64,000 bases of DNA from an uncultured Granulosicoccus sp. Lineage in GTDB: Bacteria; Pseudomonadota; Gammaproteobacteria; Granulosicoccales; Granulosicoccaceae. The notes below the pieces were generated by a model. The model was not told where the DNA came from. It was given only the letters and a program-made list of their open reading frames with translations, and made no database searches. The stretch covers positions 34,911 to 98,910 of the forward strand of contig CANLNQ010000026.1 in NCBI GenBank assembly GCA_947492525.1, written 5' to 3'. The position numbers and the translations under genes were made by a program. Each line of letters starts with the position of its first letter. The stretch's first letter is position 1. Positions 52,954 to 64,000 of the stretch are shown in pieces.

Positions 52954-53835
52954 CTACTTTTTCAGCTTCAGGAAGTAATCGAAGATCTCGGGAACATTAC
53001 CGTCACCCATGCCGGCGTCGAAAGCGGCTTGCAGATTGGCGGAAGTGCCCTCGGCAATCTGGGCGCGCGTGTCCAGATCCTTGGCCATTTCCAGAAAATA
53101 GCGCAGATCCTTGTTGGCATTGGCTATGGAGAAACCCAGATCGCTGACACCATCCACCGCGTAATTCTTGCAGAATTGCATGAACGGGGAATTGGATGGG
53201 CCAGTGGACATGATCTCGAACAGTTGCTGACGATCGACACCTGCACGATCTGCCACAGCGAAAGCCTGTGACATGGTGCAGACGGTTGTCATGCCCATGA
53301 AGTTGTTGATCAGCTTGGTGGTATGACCTGCACCGAGGGCGCCGAGATAGAAGACGTTCTCGCCCTGAACCTCGAGAACCGGCTTCACCTTCTCGAAGGT
53401 GTCCTTGTCGCCCGCTGCCATGATGTTGAGCAAACCGTCCTTGGCGTGAGCCGGGGTGCGGCCCAGTGGTGCGTCGACCATGCCGGCGCCCTTGCTGGCC
53501 AGGTCAGCACCGATCTTGCGAGTGGAGGCTGGAATCGATGTACCGAAGTCGATCAGAACGCTGCCTTCCTTGATGCCGGCGAGAATGCCGTCTTCTGCAT
53601 AGACCAGCTTCTCCACAACCTCGGAGGTGGTAAGGCAGAGCATGACGATGTCGCTGGCAGCTGCCAGTTCGGCGGCCGAGCTGGCTTCCTTTGCGTTGCC
53701 ACGAGCAACAACGGCTTCAACAGCGTCCTTGTTGAGGTCCATCACATTCAGCTCAAAGCCGTTCTTCTGCAGGCACTCGACCATGTTGCTGCCCATGAGG
53801 CCGAGGCCGATGAAACCGATAACTGGCTTTGTCAT
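52954..53835 (-). CDS. Beta-hydroxyacid dehydrogenase (GarR/YihU-like)
   Basis: NAD(P)-dependent reductase of 293 aa. GFIGLGLMGSNM (residues 7-18) is the dinucleotide fold and TTKLINNFMGM holds the catalytic lysine. The substrate loop reads DAPLGRTPAHAKDG. In GarR and HIBADH this is DAPVSGG; the GRT form is that of sulfolactaldehyde reductase YihU, as I recall it. It may therefore act on a sulfonate-bearing or otherwise anionic aldehyde. AAGGAG precedes the ATG. Followed by a small cupin gene. Confidence 0.85.
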   Translation of the reverse strand: MTKPVIGFIGLGLMGSNMVECLQKNGFELNVMDLNKDAVEAVVARGNAKEASSAAELAAASDIVMLCLTTSEVVEKLVYAEDGILAGIKEGSVLIDFGTSIPASTRKIGADLASKGAGMVDAPLGRTPAHAKDGLLNIMAAGDKDTFEKVKPVLEVQGENVFYLGALGAGHTTKLINNFMGMTTVCTMSQAFAVADRAGVDRQQLFEIMSTGPSNSPFMQFCKNYAVDGVSDLGFSIANANKDLRYFLEMAKDLDTRAQIAEGTSANLQAAFDAGMGDGNVPEIFDYFLKLKK

Positions 53836-53939
53836 GTCTGACTCCTTAAGTGTGGGGTAAAACTAGTATGGTAGATTTGACCCACGGAGTATACACCGAG
53901 TACGAGTCAGGGCAAGTGTCAGGTTTACAGTCACGGATC

Positions 53940-53969
53940 GAGTCCGAGTCCGAGTCCGAGTCCGAGTCC
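53940..53969. repeat. Five tandem copies of GAGTCC
   Basis: The hexamer GAGTCC occurs five times without interruption, then passes into GGGCCT-type repeats up to about 53990. It lies between the reductase start and the 3' end of the diguanylate cyclase gene, about 30 bp before that gene's stop. No function assigned. Confidence 0.93.
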
Positions 53970-54000
53970 GGGGCCTGGGCCTGGGCTGGGGCGCCTGGCC

Positions 54001-55209
54001 TCAGAGGGCCTGCCCCGTATCCCAGGCAACCCGGTTGCGACCATTCTGTTTGGCACGGTAGAGGTGTTCGTCGGCGGACTTCATCCAGGCGTCGAACAGG
54101 TCGGGCGTCTGGTTCTGCACGATGTGCAGGCCGATGCTGACCGTATACTTGATGACATGATCGTCACTGACGACAATTGCCTGTTCAGCGCCGATCCTGA
54201 ATCGTTCGGCAATGCTCATTGCCTCAGCGGGTGTCACATCAGGAAGCCAGACAACAAATTCCTCGCCTCCCAGCCGGGCAATCCAGTCAGTGGCGCGCAA
54301 GGATGCTCGAACACTGGAGGTGAAATGTCGAATGACCTCATCGCCGGCATCATGTCCATGGGTGTCGTTTATCTGCTTGAACTTGTCCAGGTCGAGCATG
54401 AGAACGGCGCCATTCGTGCGCTTCTTGAAGCGGTTGACACGCTCATACAGTTCACGCCGGTTGATACAGCCTGTCAGAGGGTCAGTAGTGGCCAGTAACT
54501 TCAGCTTCCTGTTCAAGCGGCGCTGATTGGTCAGATACAGACAGCAGAGCCAGATCGCGAGCACAGCGATAAACAGCAACACAGCCTGGACAAGCGCTGT
54601 CTTGTTGACGTTGGCCAGTGCGGTATCGATATTCTGATCCACGACCTGTGCGCCCAGCAAATCGCCGACTTCCCACTTGTCGGCTCCGGTTCGATTCTGT
54701 ATCGCATTGTGGCAATCGGCACACGCCTGTTCCGTTGCCTTGAAAGCCCACAGACTGCGGTGGGTGTCCTGTCCGTTCTTGACAGTGAGCTCCGAGACGG
54801 TCACAGCCGATGTGGACTCGAGCTCATCGAGCAGCTCGCGCATGTGCTCGTCCTCGGCAACATTGCGAATCTCTCGGCCAGGCAGGCCGACTACCCCTGT
54901 GGAGAATCGACCACCATCACGGATGCCCTGCTCGACATTCTTCAACGCCTCGGCTCGAAAAATGGCTGGATTCGGCAGTTTTCCGTCGGGGTGGCGAGCA
55001 CCGAACACCGAGTAGGCTCTGACGAATCCGCTGGTCAACTCGACGATCAGACCCGCTTCGGATGCTGCTCGCTCAACGATGATGGCCTGTCCCTGGCGCA
55101 AGACACTTGAATGCATGAGCACAGCGAGCAGGAAAGCGAGCAGGACGCCGACAAGGACGTACAGTCGGGCCAGCTTGCGTTGGGTTTTGCGCCGTTCTCT
55201 CGACCACAT
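54001..55209 (-). CDS. Diguanylate cyclase with periplasmic haem-binding sensor
   Basis: Protein of about 402 aa. Membrane helix at residues about 14-34, then a periplasmic DUF3365/Tll0287-like domain with the c-haem motif CADCH (residues 163-167), a second helix near 205-228 and a C-terminal GGDEF domain. The active motif is GGEEF, and RATD five residues before it forms the product-inhibition site, so it should make c-di-GMP with feedback control. The start at 55209 is the most plausible. The same sensor type precedes GGDEF-EAL in the protein at 19704-21992. Confidence 0.88.
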   Translation of the reverse strand: MWSRERRKTQRKLARLYVLVGVLLAFLLAVLMHSSVLRQGQAIIVERAASEAGLIVELTSGFVRAYSVFGARHPDGKLPNPAIFRAEALKNVEQGIRDGGRFSTGVVGLPGREIRNVAEDEHMRELLDELESTSAVTVSELTVKNGQDTHRSLWAFKATEQACADCHNAIQNRTGADKWEVGDLLGAQVVDQNIDTALANVNKTALVQAVLLFIAVLAIWLCCLYLTNQRRLNRKLKLLATTDPLTGCINRRELYERVNRFKKRTNGAVLMLDLDKFKQINDTHGHDAGDEVIRHFTSSVRASLRATDWIARLGGEEFVVWLPDVTPAEAMSIAERFRIGAEQAIVVSDDHVIKYTVSIGLHIVQNQTPDLFDAWMKSADEHLYRAKQNGRNRVAWDTGQAL

Positions 55210-55410
55210 CTGGAGAGGTTCTCTTTCCCCGTCACGGAAATGCGGGAATGCTGTCCCGCGGAAAACCCGTGTCTCGTGACCGTATGGCGGCGACCTGCCT
55301 GGCGACTTGAGCGAGCCGGTAGTTACAGTGCAAGACAAGACAACTGTCGGCGGGGTGGCGTCCTGTCATCGTGATCGCAGGAACGATGCTGTCGATCGGA
55401 ATACCGAGGC

Positions 55411-56265
55411 CTACAAAACGATATCACTGGGGGCTGACACCTCGCGCGGGCGCAAGGGTGTCGGGGCAGATCGTGCAGCCCGGTGCCCTGGGCTGTTTTC
55501 GGGCATCTGGCCAAAGCGCAATGGATCGTGGAAGCGCAGTTGGCCGAAATCCAGAGAAGTCAGGTATTCAAGTGTGGTGACTCGGACCTGTTCCAGGCCC
55601 GGATCAAAGGGGAGCGGGATTGAGCTGTCGAAATCTCGCTGCCAGACCAGAAAGGCGGCTGCGCTGAGTCTGCCCTGATGGCGCAGTACAGCAATCTTCC
55701 AGAAACCGGCGGGAATGCGCACAGGTGATTCATCGGGACCGTTGATGTGCTCTGGATCGTTTTCGCCGAGTACCGGGCCGCAGAAGATACAGGCGCGAAC
55801 ATTACCCTCGTCGGCAGAGCGCAGTAGCCAGTCCTCGATCGAGCCCCAGGCTGTGGCATGCAGGCGGCTGTGCTGGGGGGAGATATTGGTCCAGTAGTAA
55901 GACTCGCTATCGGCTTGCCGTGCGGCGGCTTCGTCACCCCAGTGCATGGCGCGTCGCATGACCAGATGTCCCCGGTCCCAGTCGTTGTTCCGGTAGCCCC
56001 GGTCATTGTCGATCTGCAGGATCGAGGGGACTTGCGGATCCTCGCGGAAGCGATCGATTCTGGGAATCCGGCCTGCCGGAATCAGGGTATTGCCGTCGAG
56101 GTTGTGTGCCGTGCAAACGGCCTGACAGCGAACGATATCGAACAGCAGGGAGAAGCGCAGGTGCTCTACGGCTTGCCCATAGCCCAGCAAGCGTTGTCGC
56201 AGTGAGGCGGACGGGCACGGCATGGGGACAGAATCGCCGGGAATGAAATCGGGATCGTAGGGCAT
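55411..56265 (-). CDS. DNA/RNA non-specific endonuclease (NUC1 family)
   Basis: Nuclease of 284 aa with the beta-beta-alpha-metal site [12 protein letters not shown] (D97, R98, G99, H100) and the metal-binding asparagine in [14 protein letters not shown] near residue 127. [14 protein letters not shown] recalls NucA/EndoG enzymes. No signal peptide or immunity partner is visible, which is unusual for this mostly secreted family. It is convergent with nothing and shares its upstream region with the PerR gene. It could be exported by another route or act inside the cell. Confidence 0.85.
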   Translation of the reverse strand: MPYDPDFIPGDSVPMPCPSASLRQRLLGYGQAVEHLRFSLLFDIVRCQAVCTAHNLDGNTLIPAGRIPRIDRFREDPQVPSILQIDNDRGYRNNDWDRGHLVMRRAMHWGDEAAARQADSESYYWTNISPQHSRLHATAWGSIEDWLLRSADEGNVRACIFCGPVLGENDPEHINGPDESPVRIPAGFWKIAVLRHQGRLSAAAFLVWQRDFDSSIPLPFDPGLEQVRVTTLEYLTSLDFGQLRFHDPLRFGQMPENSPGHRAARSAPTPLRPREVSAPSDIVL

Positions 56266-56458
56266 GGCGTCACCAAATGGCTGCGAAATGCATCTGATAA
56301 GGCGACGGTGCGTGACCTCCCGGCAACTGTCAACGGTCCGAACGTATGGTCACAGCTGCAAGGTGCTGGAAAGATCTCTCGTTATGGCGGGCTGGCATCC
56401 AAGTTCAGACCGGGCAGGGCCGCTACCGGGCTCTGAAATCAGGAATGTGAATGCATCT

Positions 56459-56480
56459 AGAATTGTATCCATCCAATTCT
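56459..56480. promoter_or_regulatory. PerR-box-like inverted repeat
   Basis: AGAATTG (56459-56465) and CAATTCT (56474-56480) form a perfect inverted repeat with an 8-bp centre. A further AGAATTGG copy lies just downstream near 56492. The site overlaps TTGACA (56480-56485) and lies about 30 bp before the Fur-family gene, as expected for autoregulation. Confidence 0.5.
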
Positions 56481-56506
56481 TGACAAAGTACAGAATTGGC
56501 AATACC

Positions 56507-56974
56507 ATGAAACCCATGAGCAAAACCCGAACCAGTCAGTCCCATGACTCCGCTGATCTGCGCCAGTCTCTCAAGGCGGCAGGTTTGCAGGTAACCGCGC
56601 AGCGTCTGGCTGTATACAAGGCAGTCTGTACGTCTCCTCATGCACTGGCTGACGAGGTGTGCCAGGTTGTCAGAGAGGAGTTGGGCGTCATCTCGCGTCA
56701 GGCTGTGTATGACGCGCTCAATGTGATGTCCGAGTGCGGAATCATCCGGCGGATTCAGCCGGCTGGATCTGCCGCTCGTTACGAGCATCGTGTCGACAAT
56801 CATCATCATCTGGCCTGCCGCAGCTGCGGCAGTCTGATTGATATCGATTGCGCAGTGGGCAAGGCGCCATGCCTGGTAGCCGAAGACGATCACGGCTATC
56901 TGATCGATGAGGCAGAAGTGACTTACTGGGGTTACTGCCCCGAGTGTCAAAAGTCATTGGCCGACAACAAATGA
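56507..56974 (+). CDS. perR: Fur-family regulator, PerR/FurA type
   Basis: Metal-dependent repressor of about 155 aa. The winged helix covers residues about 15-90 ([39 protein letters not shown]). The metal/peroxide-sensing segment is [23 protein letters not shown], and structural zinc cysteines are CRSC and CPEC. It lies 92 bp before katG on the same strand. This is the furA/perR-katG arrangement of mycobacteria and many proteobacteria, so peroxide sensing is more likely than iron sensing. Symbol is by analogy. Confidence 0.85.
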   Translation: MKPMSKTRTSQSHDSADLRQSLKAAGLQVTAQRLAVYKAVCTSPHALADEVCQVVREELGVISRQAVYDALNVMSECGIIRRIQPAGSAARYEHRVDNHHHLACRSCGSLIDIDCAVGKAPCLVAEDDHGYLIDEAEVTYWGYCPECQKSLADNK

Positions 56975-57051
56975 TCGTCAGCATCAACCCGTGGTAGAGC
57001 AGTAACGCAAGCAGAAGTAGTTTCACACCATCGCAACAACCAACGACGTAG

Positions 57052-59238
<2,187 letters not shown>

Positions 59239-59250
59239 GTGATACGGAAT

Positions 59251-59272
59251 GAGCCGCCCTGCGGGGCGGCTC
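59251..59272 (+). terminator. Terminator-like hairpin after katG
   Basis: GAGCCGCCC (59251-59259) and GGGCGGCTC (59264-59272) form a perfect 9-bp GC-rich stem with a 4-base loop, 12 bp past the katG stop, followed by GTTCT. The T-run is weak but the position and stem strength support termination. Confidence 0.7.
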
Positions 59273-59333
59273 GTTCTGCAGGTATGATGTAATCCCTGTC
59301 TTGTCGACAGTAAATCTCGGGAGTGCAGATTTC

Positions 59334-59840
59334 ATGAATCGATATGTCAGGGTGTTGCTGCTCGTGTTTATGGCTGCGCTCGGTGGATGTGCCACCTTGT
59401 CCGGTAACGATGCTCCGCTTGTGCGGGTTGTCGGCCTGGACCCCTTGCCCAGTGAAGGCCTGGAAGTTCGTTTCGCCTTGAAGCTGCGGGTACAGAATCC
59501 CAACGAGAATTCCCTGGAGTATGACGGCCTGTTCGTGAGTCTGGATATCGATGGCCAGGGCCTGGCCAGTGGTGGCAGTGACGTTTCCGGAGAAATTCCA
59601 CGATTCAGTGATGCCGTACTGATTGTGCCTGTCAGCATTTCCGCGTTCAGTGCGTTTCGTCAGTTGTGGGCACGTGCTGGAGACATGCAGAGCAAGGACG
59701 GTGCCTTCGGGCAGCCCGTGATGTATTCACTCACGGGTAAGCTGGGTGCCGGCGACGGTGGGTCGGGTGTTGTCCGTTTCAGTGACAGGGGAGAATTGAA
59801 CCTGTTCGCCGGAAAGAGTGAGGCGCAGCAGGTCGACTAG
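59334..59840 (+). CDS. LEA type-2 (WHy-domain) lipoprotein
   Basis: Lipoprotein of about 168 aa. The signal ends in the lipobox LGGC (cysteine at residue 19). The mature part (VRVVGLDPLPSEGLEVRFALKLRVQNPNENSLEYDGL) is the water-stress/LEA-14 beta-sandwich, with the usual N-P-N motif. GGGAG lies ten bases before the ATG at 59334. Likely anchored in the outer or inner membrane facing the periplasm. Bacterial members are linked to envelope stress tolerance; precise role unknown. Confidence 0.85.
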   Translation: MNRYVRVLLLVFMAALGGCATLSGNDAPLVRVVGLDPLPSEGLEVRFALKLRVQNPNENSLEYDGLFVSLDIDGQGLASGGSDVSGEIPRFSDAVLIVPVSISAFSAFRQLWARAGDMQSKDGAFGQPVMYSLTGKLGAGDGGSGVVRFSDRGELNLFAGKSEAQQVD

Positions 59841-60106
59841 CACCTGTTTCAGTGAGCATTGTTCAATGCGCTCTGGTCGATCAGCGTATTCGCCGGGATA
59901 AGCCGGTTTTCAGTCAACGGATAAGGTCGACAGCCTCTGGCTTCAAGAATTCGGGAATTTGCCGATAGGTCTTCATGTACAGAGCCGCATCCGGGAGCAT
60001 TCGGGGAAGGCCTGGAAAGATAACAGACCATTCATTGTCTGACTGGCGTACATGGCCCGGGCCATGCTGCTGCCATGCAGCAATGATCATCATTCGACAA
60101 GCCTCA
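59841..60106. other. Gap before the GGDEF-EAL gene
   Basis: 266 bp with no confidently called gene. A 68-codon minus-strand frame (59914-60120) reads protein-like at its C-terminal half (LYMKTYRQIPEFLKPEAVDL) but has no clear ribosome site and overlaps the next start. It might be a small gene or a gene remnant. Confidence 0.35.
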
Positions 60107-62128
60107 ATGCCCCACACCACTGTTGCAACTCTGGAGAAGCGCCTGGCTGAGCTGAAGCGCGTCCATCAGCCACTCTGGGTCTACGATATCGATGAAGCGT
60201 GCATAGTCTGGGCCAATGCAGAAGGTCTGGATCTGTGGCAGTCCGAGTCGGTACAGGAGCTCAGCGCACGCGATCTGAGCAAGGACATGACACAGGTGGT
60301 AACCAGGCGCCTACAGCAATATCAACAGGATTTCGTACGTGACGAGAGCGCACGTTTCACGGAATACTGGACCGTGTACCCCAATGGTGTGCCGCAATCG
60401 GTGGAACTGCTGTTCAGTGCCTTCGAGCTGGATGATGGGCGCATGTCGATGTTCTGTGAGGCGCAAGGCTTTCAGAAGCTGAGCAATGATGCGCTTCGCA
60501 GCTCACAAGCGCTGTTGCATACCTCGGTCATGATCTCGCTGTACAGCGATCAGGGGGAGCCCCTGTATCGCAACCCGGCTGCGCGTGCCTCGGCGGGCAG
60601 TAATGGAGAGCGTCTGCATGAGCATATGGTGGACGCGAGCGCCATGCAGCGCATTCTCGGTTCAAGCGAGCCGGAAGTCGATTTCGTTGCCCGTGTCCAT
60701 GTCGGAGAGGGCAAGGGCAAGCGCTGGCATGATATCTCGGCTCGTCGCTGTCTGGATGCGGTGTCCGGTGAGTCTGCCTGGCTGGTCAGTGAAGTGGATG
60801 TGTCGCAATTGAAAGCCACTCAGGAGCGAGCCAATTTCCTGGCAGAACATGACACGCTGACGGGCCTGCCCAATCGCAACCATGTGTCGGTCGTGCTGGA
60901 GCAGCGCCTTGCGCAGATGAGCGCCAGAGCTCAGCAGGGCGCGCTGATCTTCATTGACCTGGATCACTTCAAGGATATCAATGATTCGCTGGGGCACGAA
61001 GCCGGCGACAAGCTGTTGGTGGAGATAGCAGACCGACTGCGGAGACTGGTCGGCGACAAGGACAGTATCGCGCGGCTTGGCGGTGATGAATTTCTGGTAC
61101 TGATAGGCCCCCTGGCAGACGAAGATGTCGTCGACAAACGAATCAGGGAGCTGAAACAGCACCTGGCAGAACCCATGACACTGCAGGGCAGAAGCGTGCG
61201 CGTCACGCCATCGATCGGTGTGAGCCTGTTTCCGGCAGATGGCGAGAACATTGACGAACTGATGAGCCGCGCCGACCTTGCGATGTATCACGCCAAGGAT
61301 CTGGGGCGCAATGAGGCGGCCTACTTCACGCGGGAAATGAGTGAGGCCGTAGACAGTCGTATCAATCTGGAATCCGAGCTCATGGTGGGCTTGAATGAAG
61401 AGCAATTCTCGGTCTGCTTTCAGCCGCGTATCGATGTGCAGTCAGGAGAAATACGCGGTGCGGAGGCACTGGTGCGCTGGCAGCACCCGGTGCGTGGGCT
61501 TGTCAATCCAGCTGATTTCATTCCAGCCTGTGAGGACTCCGGCCTGATCGGGAAACTGGGCAGGTTCGTTCTGACGCAAGCCGTGATTGCACAACGTGTA
61601 TGGGCTGAGAGAGGGCATACGCTCAAGATTTCGGTCAATTTGTCAGCCGTGCAGTTTGCCGAGAATACGCTGGTGGAGGATTTCATGCGGATTGTCGACG
61701 ACAATGGCGGAGATCCGCATTTCCTGGAGCTGGAAATTACCGAGTCGGTGCTGATGGGCAATGACCAGGCAACCATCGGCAAGCTGCAAGCACTGGTGGA
61801 TTATGGGTTTCATATTGCCATTGATGATTTCGGCACGGGATACTCGAACCTTTCCTACTTGCACCGTTACCCGATCAGTTGTCTGAAGATCGATCGATCA
61901 TTCATCGCGCAGATCGAAACGGCACAACCGATCATCGAACTGATCATATCGATGGCTCGATTGTTCGATCTGGATGTGGTTGCTGAAGGGGTCGAAACCG
62001 CCGAGCAGTTGCAGGCACTGAAGGCATACGACTGTCAGGAGTATCAGGGCTTCTACTATGCCGGAGCCGTTGCGCCCGATGCATTCACCGCATTGCTCGA
62101 TCGTGGCAGTGATGAGGCAGCAGCGTGA
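60107..62128 (+). CDS. PAS-GGDEF-EAL protein
   Basis: Cytoplasmic c-di-GMP protein of about 673 aa. Residues about 1-125 and 125-260 resemble two PAS-like sensor domains (VYDIDEACIVWANAEGLDLW; ISLYSDQGEPLYRNPAA). GGDEF (RLGGDEFLVLIG) has no RxxD site before it. EAL carries GAEALVRWQHP, SVNLS, LEITESVLM, IDDFGTGYSN, LKIDRSF and VAEGVET, so phosphodiesterase activity is likely. No membrane segment is visible. The start at 60107 has a weak ribosome site; 60083 is possible. Confidence 0.9.
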   Translation: MPHTTVATLEKRLAELKRVHQPLWVYDIDEACIVWANAEGLDLWQSESVQELSARDLSKDMTQVVTRRLQQYQQDFVRDESARFTEYWTVYPNGVPQSVELLFSAFELDDGRMSMFCEAQGFQKLSNDALRSSQALLHTSVMISLYSDQGEPLYRNPAARASAGSNGERLHEHMVDASAMQRILGSSEPEVDFVARVHVGEGKGKRWHDISARRCLDAVSGESAWLVSEVDVSQLKATQERANFLAEHDTLTGLPNRNHVSVVLEQRLAQMSARAQQGALIFIDLDHFKDINDSLGHEAGDKLLVEIADRLRRLVGDKDSIARLGGDEFLVLIGPLADEDVVDKRIRELKQHLAEPMTLQGRSVRVTPSIGVSLFPADGENIDELMSRADLAMYHAKDLGRNEAAYFTREMSEAVDSRINLESELMVGLNEEQFSVCFQPRIDVQSGEIRGAEALVRWQHPVRGLVNPADFIPACEDSGLIGKLGRFVLTQAVIAQRVWAERGHTLKISVNLSAVQFAENTLVEDFMRIVDDNGGDPHFLELEITESVLMGNDQATIGKLQALVDYGFHIAIDDFGTGYSNLSYLHRYPISCLKIDRSFIAQIETAQPIIELIISMARLFDLDVVAEGVETAEQLQALKAYDCQEYQGFYYAGAVAPDAFTALLDRGSDEAAA

Positions 62129-62164
62129 GCCTGCCTGCCCTCGGCAAGCTTGCGCAAGACAGTA

Positions 62165-64000
62165 TCAGAGATCGAATTGACTGACGAGCTTCTCCAGATC
62201 CCGAGAAACGGATTCCATCTGTGTGGAGGTCTGGCGCAATTGGTTCACGCCGGTCAGTGTTTCCTGGGTTGCACTGGCCACCTCTGACATACTCCTGGAG
62301 ATGGTCTCGCTACCTTCTGCCGTATTGGATATTATCTGAGAAATTTCCGAGGTCGCGCTTGCCTGTTCGCCAACGGCCTTGGCGACATTCGATTGAATGG
62401 AATAGATGCGATCTACCGTCGCACTGATCTTTGCTATGGATTCGGCAACGCCACCGCTATCGCTTTGAATGGCCGCTACCTTGTTGCTTATCTGGTCTGT
62501 GGCGACTGCCGTTTCCTTGGCAAGCTCCTTGACCTCGTTGGCGACCACGGCAAAACCCTTGCCCGCGTCGCCGGCTCTGGCGGCTTCAATCGTCGCATTG
62601 AGTGCCAACAGGTTTGTCTGCTCGGCAATCGAGGTGATCACCTTGATGACACTGCCGATATCGGCCGAAGAATTCGATAGCCTGACGACGAGGCTGTTGG
62701 TGTTCTGCGCAACATCCGCCGCCTCTTCTGCGACTTCAGTGGCGCTACGGGTATTGGCCGCAATATCGTTGGCAGTTTCGCTCATCTCCTGAATCGCAAC
62801 AGCCACATTGCGTACCCCCGAGCTGATGTCATCGGAGGACTGTGATACCTGAATCGATTGAGAGGAGTTGTGTTGTGCATTGGTTGCAATGCTCTCACTG
62901 GCATTGGACAGTGACGTCGACACACTGCTCAGCGTGGAGGCACTTCGGCTGATACTGGTCATGCTCTCAGCAAACTGTCCGAAGACTTTCTCCAGTCTTT
63001 TTCCTATCAAGCCGATGGCATCGTCGCCCTTTACGGTGACAGGACACAACAATTGCCCCTGAGCGACCGCGTCGACGGTAGCAAGCAGCTCATCCACCCG
63101 GTTTTTCAAGGCGATGGACTCCTCACGCTCACTTTGTGCCGCTTCCAGCAGTTGTCTGTTGCGTTCTTCTTCCTGGGCCTGCGCTTCGCGGGCAATCCGC
63201 TGGCTTTCGAGTTTCTGTGCTTCTCGTTCTTCCAGCGCCAGCAAACGCTGCTGTTCCAGGCTTTGCCGTTCCAGCATTGCATTCTTGAACACCTGCAATG
63301 ATCTGGACATTGTCCCTATCTCATCGGGTCTGTCCACGAAGGGCACCTCGATATCTGTCTGTTGATCAGACATCAATCTCATCGCCTCGGAAAGCCTGTT
63401 CAGTGGTGAGGCGATCATCCTGTTGATAACGAGATAGATGATCAGAAGCAATACGGTAATGACGGCAGAAAAGGTGAGGAGGGTGCTGATGGCGACCTTG
63501 CGCAGGTTTGCCTGCAAGGGTCTCAGATCCCAGGCGATGATGATCGAGCCGATCGGCTGCTTTCGCGGTCCGAATACGAGTTGACTGCTGACCAGAAAGT
63601 AGTCGCTTCCCTGATGCGTGGAGATGCCTTCCTGTTCGAACGACACGCTGTTCAGTATGGATTCGCTGTCGTCGAGATTCGAACTCTGCAGCGCATGTTG
63701 AACCAGTACATTGCCAGCGAGGTCCGAGATGCGGGCCAGTCGCAGGGTGTCGGCCGCGCCTTCCTCTGCCTGGCGATCCATGAAGAGTTTTTCGATGGCC
63801 GCACTTTGCTTGAATTTCACTGCAGTGGACATGGAGGGCAGGAGCAGTCTTGTACTGTCCTCGAAGGACTTGAATTCAGCCTCGTACAGTGAGTTCTTCA
63901 GTTTTCCCATCATCAGGGACGCCTGTAGCGCGACAATCAGGATGAGACGCGAGCGACAATCAGGATGAGACTCTGGTGTCGCGGTAGCTTGATGATTACT
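62165..64000 (-). CDS. Methyl-accepting chemotaxis protein (5' end beyond window, probable frameshift)
   Basis: Chemoreceptor with a small periplasmic sensor, a membrane helix ([22 protein letters not shown]), HAMP ([12 protein letters not shown]), a Gln/Glu-rich coiled coil and the signalling tip [20 protein letters not shown]. The ATG at 63913 would lack the first membrane helix; the frame stays open to the right edge. Just upstream of that ATG the frame encodes [14 protein letters not shown], a membrane helix. A 23-bp duplication (63930-63971) appears to have shifted the frame before it. Convergent with the GGDEF-EAL gene. Confidence 0.85.
   Translation of the reverse strand, partial: SNHQATATPESHPDCRSRLILIVALQASLMMGKLKNSLYEAEFKSFEDSTRLLLPSMSTAVKFKQSAAIEKLFMDRQAEEGAADTLRLARISDLAGNVLVQHALQSSNLDDSESILNSVSFEQEGISTHQGSDYFLVSSQLVFGPRKQPIGSIIIAWDLRPLQANLRKVAISTLLTFSAVITVLLLIIYLVINRMIASPLNRLSEAMRLMSDQQTDIEVPFVDRPDEIGTMSRSLQVFKNAMLERQSLEQQRLLALEEREAQKLESQRIAREAQAQEEERNRQLLEAAQSEREESIALKNRVDELLATVDAVAQGQLLCPVTVKGDDAIGLIGKRLEKVFGQFAESMTSISRSASTLSSVSTSLSNASESIATNAQHNSSQSIQVSQSSDDISSGVRNVAVAIQEMSETANDIAANTRSATEVAEEAADVAQNTNSLVVRLSNSSADIGSVIKVITSIAEQTNLLALNATIEAARAGDAGKGFAVVANEVKELAKETAVATDQISNKVAAIQSDSGGVAESIAKISATVDRIYSIQSNVAKAVGEQASATSEISQIISNTAEGSETISRSMSEVASATQETLTGVNQLRQTSTQMESVSRDLEKLVSQFDL
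63930..63971. repeat. 23-bp tandem duplication in the chemoreceptor gene
   Basis: GCGACAATCAGGATGAGAC occurs at 63930-63948 and again at 63953-63971, a period of 23 bp. Because 23 is not a multiple of three, the two copies are read in different frames on the minus strand. Confidence 0.9.

Overview
The window reads as a chromosomal segment of a free-living, probably marine, Gram-negative proteobacterium. GC is moderately high. TonB-dependent uptake, several ABC importers for small organic solutes, many sugar-acid and polyol catabolic enzymes, c-di-GMP enzymes and a bacteriophytochrome all fit a metabolically broad gammaproteobacterium with a large genome. A Granulosicoccus-like organism would fit, but that is an impression and not a determination. 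No rRNA, tRNA, phage or CRISPR was seen. One insertion-sequence-like element is present.

Layout. 1-5.9 kb: iron-chelate import (ATPase cut by the left edge, two permeases, binding protein) divergent from a TonB-dependent receptor, with a Fur-box-like palindrome between. 6.1-9.9 kb: LacI regulator, IlvD/Edd sugar-acid dehydratase and FAH-family hydrolase, with a promoter and operator in front. 10.0-16.6 kb: a minus-strand operon (FAH hydrolase, taurine/nitrate-type ABC transporter, Ldh2-type dehydrogenase, second FAH hydrolase) divergent from a FadR-type GntR regulator. 16.6-17.6 kb: IS-like element. 17.9-23.8 kb: secreted FN3 protein, GGDEF-EAL protein with a c-type haem motif, BON-MscS channel, small membrane protein. 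23.8-26.9 kb: bacteriophytochrome kinase, haem oxygenase and RRM protein, tightly packed. 27.4-30.3 kb: DoxX-like protein divergent from periplasmic rhodanese, TsuA-type thiosulfate channel and a 54-residue ORF. 30.4-31.5 kb: Old Yellow Enzyme. 32.1-35.3 kb: ABC importer with a LuxP-like binding protein. 35.4-50.3 kb: a large catabolic locus. 50.5-64 kb: beta-helix exported protein, spermidine-synthase-like protein, cupin, YihU/GarR-like reductase, haem-linked diguanylate cyclase, NUC1 nuclease, PerR-katG, LEA-type lipoprotein, GGDEF-EAL protein, and a chemoreceptor whose 5' end carries a 23-bp duplication and runs off the right edge.

The best candidate for an undescribed system is the 35.4-50.3 kb locus. 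A divergent SnoaL-like gene faces about thirteen co-directional genes: a MalEFGK-type importer, three more SnoaL/NTF2-like proteins, an HpsN-like (histidinol-dehydrogenase fold) polyol dehydrogenase, an SDR, a LacI regulator, a two-cupin protein, a zinc MetE-II/EaCoMT-like protein, an alpha/beta hydrolase and an RraA-like aldolase. Two near-identical LacI-type operators lie in the shared promoter region. The substrate cannot be read from the sequence. HpsN-like and YihU-like enzymes hint at C3 sulfonate or polyol chemistry, but no known C-S lyase is present.

A second theme is local tandem duplication: short minisatellites with unrelated units (6, 11, 14, 23, 39 and about 42 bp) lie at or near gene ends. 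One spans the 3' end of a gene and another appears to shift the frame of the chemoreceptor.
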